A DNA stretch of 11,358 nucleotides. It comes from Solirubrobacterales bacterium. GTDB taxonomy: Bacteria; Actinomycetota; Thermoleophilia; Solirubrobacterales; Solirubrobacteraceae. The notes under the pieces are model-generated. The model was not told where the DNA came from, ran no database searches, and saw nothing but the letters and a program-made list of their open reading frames with translations. A program made the position numbers and the translations under genes. This document shows, one piece after another, positions 7,573 to 11,358 of this stretch (position 1 is its first letter; every line of letters starts with the position of its first letter). The stretch spans positions 1 to 11,358 of the forward strand of contig WQXW01000029.1 in the NCBI GenBank assembly GCA_009781575.1, read 5' to 3'.

Positions 7573-8936
7573 GCGCCGGGCCGCAGGCGCAGGCGCAGGC
7601 GCAGGCGCAGGCGCTGCTGCGCCGGCTGATCCGCTACGACACGGTCAACCCGCCCGGGAACGAGCGCGCCGCGCAGGAGCACCTCCACGAGCAGCTGCGC
7701 GCCGCCGGCTTTCAGTGTGAGCTGCTCGGCGCCGAGCCCCAGCGCCCCAACCTCCTGGCGCGGCTGCGCGGATCGGCTCCCGGTCCCACACTCTGCCTGC
7801 TCGGCCACATCGACACCGTGCTGGCCGACCCCTCCGAGTGGCGCCACGATCCGTGGTCCGGCGACGAAGCCGACGGCTTCATCTGGGGCCGCGGCGCGCT
7901 GGACATGAAGTCGCAGGTCGCCGCCGAGGTGGCCGCCGCCTGCGCGCTCGCCCGCAGCGGCTGGCGTCCCGCGCGCGGCGAGCTCCTGGTGGTGGTCACC
8001 GTGGATGAGGAGACCGGCGGCGCCCTCGGCGCACAGTGGCTCACCGAGCAGCACCCCGAGCGGGTGCGGTGCGACCTGCTGCTCAACGAGGGCGGCGGGC
8101 AGGTGTTCGAGTACAACGGCGCGCGCCACTACGGGGTCTGCTGCGCCGAGAAGGGCATCTTCCGCTTCACCCTCACCACGCGCGGCGTGGCCGGCCACGC
8201 CTCGCTCCCCGGCCTTGGGGAGAACGCGCTGCTGAAGATGGCGCCCCTGCTCGAGCGACTCGCCTCGCGTGCGCCGTCCTATGAGCTGACCCCCGAGAGC
8301 GCCGCGATGCTGGCCGGGCTCGACGGCGAGTGCCACGGCGGTGGCGGCGGGTGGGCGGCCCCCGACCGCCTCCACGGCTCCGACCCCGCGGCGGCGCTGG
8401 CGCGCATTCGCGGGCGCTCTCCCGCGCTGGCCACGCTGGTGGAGCCCACGCTGGGGGTCACGTTTGCGCCGACCAAGATCCGCGCGTCGCAGAAGATCAA
8501 CGTGATCCCCTCCAGCGCGGAGATGCGCGTCGACTGCCGCGTGCCGCCCGGCCTGGGCGAGGAGGCGGTGCACAGGGCGATCGCCGAGGTGCTGGGCGAC
8601 GGGCGCCAGGGCGACTTCGAGATCGCCTTCACCGAGCGCACCGGCGGCAACAGCTCGCCCACCGAGTCGCCGCTCATGGACGCGATCGCCGCGTGGATCG
8701 CCGAGCGCGATCCCGGCGCGCGGGTGCTGCCCACGGTGCTGACCGGGTTCAGCGATTCGCGCGCCTTCCGCGCCGCCTTCCCGGACGCCGTGGTGTACGG
8801 CTTCTGTCCCGCGCGCCACCAGTCGCTGCTGGAGGCCTGGTCGCTCATCCACGGCGCCGACGAGCGCATCGACGCGCGCGACGTCGCCTTCGCTGCCGAG
8901 TTCTTTGGGGAGGTTTGCCGGCGGCTGCTGGGATGA
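7569..8936 (+). CDS. M20-family metallopeptidase / amidohydrolase (ArgE/DapE/CPG2-like)
   Basis: This is a probable cytosolic co-catalytic zinc hydrolase (455 aa) that cleaves peptide or N-acyl amide bonds. Visible M20 motifs are HID with His80 and Asp82, the bridging Asp112 in GRGALDMK, the general base Glu147 and metal ligand Glu148 in DEETGG, Glu174 in LNEGGG, and a late His428 in SLIHGADE. The dimerisation/lid insert includes [19 protein letters not shown]. The ATG at 7569 overlaps the upstream ATPase stop (ATGA), so the enzyme is translationally coupled to the importer and presumably acts on the imported substrate (inference). Residues 6-15 are (Gln-Ala)5 from a hexanucleotide repeat, just before the conserved [17 protein letters not shown]. 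The exact activity (dipeptidase, carboxypeptidase, deacylase or desuccinylase) cannot be decided. A terminator follows. Confidence 0.92.
   Translation: MSAGPQAQAQAQAQALLRRLIRYDTVNPPGNERAAQEHLHEQLRAAGFQCELLGAEPQRPNLLARLRGSAPGPTLCLLGHIDTVLADPSEWRHDPWSGDEADGFIWGRGALDMKSQVAAEVAAACALARSGWRPARGELLVVVTVDEETGGALGAQWLTEQHPERVRCDLLLNEGGGQVFEYNGARHYGVCCAEKGIFRFTLTTRGVAGHASLPGLGENALLKMAPLLERLASRAPSYELTPESAAMLAGLDGECHGGGGGWAAPDRLHGSDPAAALARIRGRSPALATLVEPTLGVTFAPTKIRASQKINVIPSSAEMRVDCRVPPGLGEEAVHRAIAEVLGDGRQGDFEIAFTERTGGNSSPTESPLMDAIAAWIAERDPGARVLPTVLTGFSDSRAFRAAFPDAVVYGFCPARHQSLLEAWSLIHGADERIDARDVAFAAEFFGEVCRRLLG
7584..7613 (+). repeat. (CAGGCG)5 hexanucleotide repeat in the M20 gene
   Basis: Five perfect CAGGCG copies encode (Gln-Ala)5 at residues 6-15 of the M20 enzyme, before its first conserved helix. 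Copy-number change would keep the frame, so this is a length-tolerant tract rather than a phase switch. Confidence 0.95.
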
Positions 8937-8961
8937 GCCGCGCCGGGGGGGCGCCGGTCGA

Positions 8962-8987
8962 GCAGCGTCCGTTGCGTTTTTTGTTTT
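8962..8987 (+). terminator. Weak upstream terminator-like hairpin with T-tract
   Basis: GCAGC (8962-8966) pairs with GTTGC (8971-8975), including one G-U pair, around a 4-base loop. One base later comes TTTTTTGTTTT (8977-8987). The stem is short, so alone it would be weak, but the T-tract is the longest in the window. It sits directly before the stronger terminator and may add to it. Confidence 0.35.
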
Positions 8988-9022
8988 GAGGATTGGTTCC
9001 GCGCGGAACGAATCCTCTTTTT
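8988..9022 (+). terminator. Rho-independent terminator of the importer operon
   Basis: GAGGATTGGTTCC (8988-9000) and GGAACGAATCCTC (9005-9017) form a 13-bp stem with a single G-G mismatch and a GCGC loop, followed at once by TTTTT (9018-9022). It lies 51 bases after the M20 stop. The absence of an A-tract on the left side means it works only for plus-strand transcription. Confidence 0.85.
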
Positions 9023-9224
9023 GAATCACCCAACGGCGCCCCCGACAGGTGTGTTCGCGAGCGCGCCAGATGACCGCAAAGTGCGCATCTTCATTGCGCC
9101 CGTCGGCCCAAGCGGGCATGGAGCTCTGATCGGCATGATCCCGGGCTGATCAAATCGATCAAAGTGGCAGCCGAAAACGGAGCAACCCATGCTGGCCGTG
9201 GCGCCGACCCGCGGCGGGGGTGCA
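9023..9224. other. Intergenic stretch with a GATC cluster; no gene found
   Basis: About 200 bases between the terminator and the epimerase promoter contain no supported gene. The notable element is four GATC sites at 9128, 9137, 9148 and 9157 (spacing 9, 11 and 9 bases). The last two are parts of a direct repeat GATCAAA-TC-GATCAAA (9148-9163). Lying about 65-100 bases upstream of the epimerase start, these could be a regulator site, but no binding protein can be named. A 12-codon frame at 9189-9227 (ATG after GGAG at 9179-9182) ends 9 bases before the epimerase start and could be a leader only if transcription began upstream of it. Confidence 0.4.
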
Positions 9225-9236
9225 TAGACTGGGCGC
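9225..9236 (+). promoter_or_regulatory. Candidate -10 element giving a leaderless epimerase transcript
   Basis: TAGACT (9225-9230; 4 of 6 against TATAAT and fitting TANNNT) is followed by exactly six bases and then the GTG at 9237. That places the predicted transcription start on the first base of the start codon. No good -35 and no close Shine-Dalgarno are present, as expected for a leaderless actinobacterial gene. Confidence 0.5.
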
Positions 9237-9644
9237 GTGTTCAGGCGGATCGACCACGTGGGGGTCGCGGTGCGTGGTATCGATCCCGCGCTCGAGCTGT
9301 GGCGCGAGCGCTTTCAGATGCAACTCGTGCACCGCGAGGTGGTGCGCGAGCAGGGCGTCGACGCCGCGCTGCTGGACGTCGGCGAGAACCACATCGAGCT
9401 GCTCGAGCCGCTGAGCGACGACACCCCGGTGGGGAGGTTCCTGGCCAAGCACGGTCCCGGGATGCACCACCTCGCCTACCAGGTGGACGACATCGACTCG
9501 ACGCTGGCCGAGCTGCGGGAGGGTGGCATACCGCTGATCGACCAGCGCCCCCGCGTGGGCATCCGGGGCGCGCGCGTGGCATTCCTACACCCGCGGGGCA
9601 CCGGAGGGGTGCTCACCGAGCTCGTCGAGCCCGTGGGGCGCTGA
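9237..9644 (+). CDS. mce: Methylmalonyl-CoA epimerase (VOC superfamily)
   Basis: This enzyme interconverts the (S) and (R) forms of methylmalonyl-CoA, linking propionyl-CoA carboxylation to methylmalonyl-CoA mutase in breakdown of odd-chain fatty acids, branched amino acids and propionate. The 135-residue protein has the two betaalphabeta modules of the VOC fold: IDHVGVAV at 5-12 (metal ligand His7), EQGV at 38-41, HIELLEP at 52-58 (Glu54 at the Gln/Glu ligand position), GMHHLAYQVDDI at 75-86 (ligand His77 or 78), PRVGIRGARVAFLHPRG at about 105-121, and LTELVE with Glu128 as the last ligand. Length and motif order match the family. The GTG at 9237 is chosen because IDHVGVAV must lie near the N-terminus and because a -10 element sits exactly upstream. 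No mutase or carboxylase is in the window. It is the first gene of a tight cluster. Confidence 0.93.
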   Translation: MFRRIDHVGVAVRGIDPALELWRERFQMQLVHREVVREQGVDAALLDVGENHIELLEPLSDDTPVGRFLAKHGPGMHHLAYQVDDIDSTLAELREGGIPLIDQRPRVGIRGARVAFLHPRGTGGVLTELVEPVGR

Positions 9645-9649
9645 TCGCG

Positions 9650-9868
9650 ATGGCCGGCGGCTTCATACGTGTCACGATCGGCTTCCAGGGCGGGCAGGTG
9701 CTGCCGTTGCGCGTCGCCGAGGAGCAGGTGAAGCGGCTGCACGACGCCGTCGAGGGGGGCGGCTGGTTCGATATCGACAGCGAGGACGGCCGCGTGCGCG
9801 TGGATCTCTCGCAGGTGGTGTACGTGCGCTCCGACTCCGAGGAGCCCCGCGTCGGCTTCGGGGCCTAG
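9650..9868 (+). CDS. Small conserved-looking protein of unknown function (72 aa)
   Basis: I do not recognise this family. The 72-residue product begins MAGGFIRVTIGFQGGQVLPL and continues with an amphipathic helix (RVAEEQVKRLHDAVEGGG), WFDIDSEDGRVRVDLSQVVYVRSDSEE and a C-terminal RVGFGA. The pattern strand, helix, then two or three strands suggests a small compact alpha/beta or Sm-like beta domain; there is no signal peptide, membrane helix or cysteine. It starts 5 bases after the epimerase stop and ends 3 bases before the PAP2 start, so it belongs to the same transcript. The reading frame is open further upstream (to 9164), but only as a shadow of the epimerase gene. The tight packing and regular alternation of charged and hydrophobic residues support a real gene. 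Confidence 0.75.
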   Translation: MAGGFIRVTIGFQGGQVLPLRVAEEQVKRLHDAVEGGGWFDIDSEDGRVRVDLSQVVYVRSDSEEPRVGFGA

Positions 9869-9871
9869 GCG

Positions 9872-10402
9872 TTGCGCGCGCTGGAGGAGCGCGCGCTGCG
9901 CGTGGCGCGCACCCGCTGGCACACGCCCGCCGCCGAGCGCGCGGTGGCCCGCTTCTCCAGAGTCGGCGAGCACGGCGCGGTGTGGCTCGCGCTCGGCGCC
10001 GCCGCCACCGCGCTCGATCGGCCCCGCCGTGCGCGGTGGCGTTGCGCGCTCTCCACGATCGCGCTCGCCTACACCGCCAACACCGCGATCAAGCTGCTCG
10101 TGCGCCGCCGCCGCCCGGAGCTCGAGGGGCTGCCGGCGCTCACCGCCACGCCCACGCGCCTGAGCTTTCCCAGCGCGCACGCCTCCACCTCCTTCGCCGG
10201 CGCGCTGGCCTACTCGCGCGCGGGCCTGCCCGCCGCGCCTCTGTATGCGCTCGCCGGGGGGCTCGCGCTCTCGCGCCTGTACCTGGGCGTGCACTACCCC
10301 TCCGACCTGATCGCCGGCTCGCTGCTGGGGAGCGCCGTGGCGGCGCTCGCCTGCCCGCGCCGCTCACCCCGCTCACCCCGCTCACCCTGCCCGCCGCGAT
10401 GA
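9872..10402 (+). CDS. PAP2-family membrane phosphatase
   Basis: Phosphatidic acid phosphatase-type (PAP2) enzymes remove phosphate from lipid or isoprenoid phosphates at the membrane. All three signature motifs are present: Lys74 to Arg81-Pro82 (KLLVRRRRP), PSAH at 100-103 (PSGH variant with catalytic His103) and SRLYLGVHYPSD with Arg135, His141 and Asp145. Hydrophobic segments lie around 35-48, 58-76, 108-133 and 146-160. At 176 aa it is a compact family member. The TTG at 9872 gives the shortest gap (3 bases) but has no clear ribosome site. GTG at 9902 (residue 11) follows GGAGGAG at 9883-9889 and is a real alternative. The C-terminus is a proline/arginine tail made by a 9-bp tandem repeat. 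The stop overlaps the ychF start as ATGA. The lipid substrate is unknown. Confidence 0.88.
   Translation: MRALEERALRVARTRWHTPAAERAVARFSRVGEHGAVWLALGAAATALDRPRRARWRCALSTIALAYTANTAIKLLVRRRRPELEGLPALTATPTRLSFPSAHASTSFAGALAYSRAGLPAAPLYALAGGLALSRLYLGVHYPSDLIAGSLLGSAVAALACPRRSPRSPRSPCPPR
10360..10386 (+). repeat. Three perfect 9-bp tandem repeats at the 3' end of the PAP2 gene
   Basis: CCGCTCACC occurs three times in a row and encodes the Arg-Ser-Pro repeats in the last residues of the PAP2 protein, just before its overlap with ychF. The unit is in-frame and lies outside the catalytic domain, so it looks like a tolerated tail expansion. Confidence 0.93.
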
Positions 10403-11358
10403 GCACGCGTGTCGGCATCGTGGGCCTGCCCAACGCGGGTAAGTCGTCGCTCTTCAACGCGCTCACGCGGGCCGGCGCGGAGGCCGCCAACTATCCGTTC
10501 ACCACGATCGAGCCCAACGTGGCGGTGGTCCCGGTCGCCGACTCCCGGCTGGAGCGGGTCGCCGAGACCGTGGGCGCGTCGGGCATCGTGCACGACACGA
10601 TCGACTTCCACGACATCGCCGGCCTGGTGGCCGGCGCGCACCGGGGCGAGGGGCTGGGCAACCGCTTTTTGGCCAACATCCGCGAGACCGACGCGATCGT
10701 GCACGTGGTCCGTGTGCATGGCGACCCCAGCGTGGTGCACCCCGAGGGGTCGGTCGATCCGCTGCGCGATGTGGAGACCGTCGAGGCCGAGCTGGCGCTG
10801 GCCGACCTCGACCAGGCGGAACGCCGCGTGGAGCGCGTGGCCAAGGCGGTCAAGGGCGGCGAGCGCGCGGCGCAGGCCGAGGCCGCGTGGCTGGCGGAGG
10901 TGGTCGAGGCGCTGCAGGCGGGCCGGCCCGCGCGCTCGGTGCCGGTGCCCGAGGAGGCCCCGCGCGCGGCGCGCGAGCTGGGCTCGCTCACCTCCAAGCC
11001 GGTGCTGTTCGTGGCCAACGTCGACGAGGGCTCCGATGAGGTGCCGGAGGAGATCGCCGCGCACGCGGCCGCGCAGGGCGCGGCGGCGGTGGCGATCTCA
11101 TCGCGTATCGAGTCGGAGCTCGTGGAGCTGGACGCGCACGACGCCCAGGTCATGCGCGCCGAGCTCGGCGTGAGCGAATCGGGGCTCGAGCGCGTGATCG
11201 CGGGCGCGTTCGGCCTGCTCCATCTGATCGCGTTCTTCACCGCCGGCGAGGGCCGGCCGGCGCAGTCGTGGCACCTGCGCGAGGGGCTCACCGCGTGGCA
11301 CGCGGCCGGCGAGATCCACTCCGACATCCAGCGGGGCTTCGTGCGCGCGGAGGTGATC
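10399..11358 (+). CDS. ychF: YchF/OLA1-type ATPase, C-terminus cut by window edge
   Basis: YchF is a ribosome-associated Obg-like P-loop NTPase that prefers ATP over GTP (family knowledge). The visible 320 residues include the G1 loop GLPNAGKSS at 9-17, NYPFTTIEPN at 31-40, DIAGLVAGAHRGEGLGN at 72-88 with the G3 motif, RETDAIVHVVR, VDPLRDVETVEAELALADLD at about 119-138, and NVDE at 207-210. The last is the family's altered G4 motif (NxxE instead of NKxD), which explains the loss of guanine specificity. The helical coiled-coil insert spans about 125-200, and the TGS domain begins at about 278 (FFTAGEGRPAQSWHLREG) with HSDIQRGFVRAEVI at the edge. Full-length members are about 360 residues, so about 40 are missing. 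The ATG overlaps the PAP2 stop by 4 bases; MSTRVGIVGLPN fits family N-termini. Confidence 0.96.
   Translation, partial: MSTRVGIVGLPNAGKSSLFNALTRAGAEAANYPFTTIEPNVAVVPVADSRLERVAETVGASGIVHDTIDFHDIAGLVAGAHRGEGLGNRFLANIRETDAIVHVVRVHGDPSVVHPEGSVDPLRDVETVEAELALADLDQAERRVERVAKAVKGGERAAQAEAAWLAEVVEALQAGRPARSVPVPEEAPRAARELGSLTSKPVLFVANVDEGSDEVPEEIAAHAAAQGAAAVAISSRIESELVELDAHDAQVMRAELGVSESGLERVIAGAFGLLHLIAFFTAGEGRPAQSWHLREGLTAWHAAGEIHSDIQRGFVRAEVI

Noticed and set aside
8988..9017. Inverted repeat considered as a transposon end or part of a tRNA (T-arm-like GGTTCC)
   Set aside because: There is no acceptor stem or anticodon arm around it, no transposase nearby, and the following T-tract after a complete operon fits a terminator.
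9070..9129. A 19-codon frame starting ATGACCGCAAAG in the intergenic region
   Set aside because: There is no ribosome site, no recognisable peptide pattern, and it overlaps the GATC cluster; nothing supports translation.
9189..9227. A 12-codon possible leader peptide (MLAVAPTRGGGA) before the epimerase gene
   Set aside because: It has GGAG at a good distance, but its stop lies inside the -10 element, so it would not be transcribed if the epimerase mRNA is leaderless. No codon run or attenuator fold supports it.

Overview
The window is GC-rich (roughly 70%), with GTG/TTG starts, tightly packed co-directional genes and many ATGA/GTGA stop-start overlaps. Together with the gene content this suggests a high-GC actinobacterium. 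A Thermoleophilia/Solirubrobacterales-type organism is my guess from general protein flavour and cannot be proven from one window. No phage, plasmid, IS element, CRISPR array, tRNA or rRNA was seen.

Layout. (1) 1-1334, minus strand: rarA, a fork-associated AAA+ ATPase, cut by the window edge near its C-terminus. (2) 1335-1458: a divergent intergenic region with an 18-bp operator-like dyad and candidate promoters. (3) 1459-8936, plus strand: a complete peptide-type (Dpp/Opp family) ABC importer operon in the unusual order permease C, solute-binding lipoprotein A, permease B, ATPase D, ATPase F, followed by an M20 metallopeptidase. The last three genes are chained by 4-base overlaps. A 12-bp hairpin lies between the binding protein and permease B. 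Between permease B and ATPase D are three exact-to-near-exact 20-bp tandem units, each a stop-start junction with its own 7-codon mini-reading-frame. (4) 8937-9236: a terminator region followed by a GATC-rich intergenic stretch and a likely leaderless promoter. (5) 9237-11358, plus strand: methylmalonyl-CoA epimerase, a 72-residue protein of unknown function, a PAP2-family phosphatase and ychF (cut by the window edge), packed as one probable operon.

How the parts work together. The importer would capture short peptides or a similar solute at the membrane through the lipoprotein, pass it through the C/B channel driven by the D/F ATPases, and the cytosolic M20 enzyme would hydrolyse the amide/peptide bond of the imported molecule. 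Substrate identity cannot be read from the sequence. The downstream cluster joins propionate/methylmalonyl metabolism with housekeeping genes and has no obvious functional link to the importer.

Most of the window is ordinary accessory and housekeeping content. The points most worth a second look are the self-propagating mini-cistron relay at 5321-5384, the contrast in glutamate codon use that splits the transporter operon into two compositional classes, the non-canonical gene order, and short tandem expansions at four gene ends or junctions.
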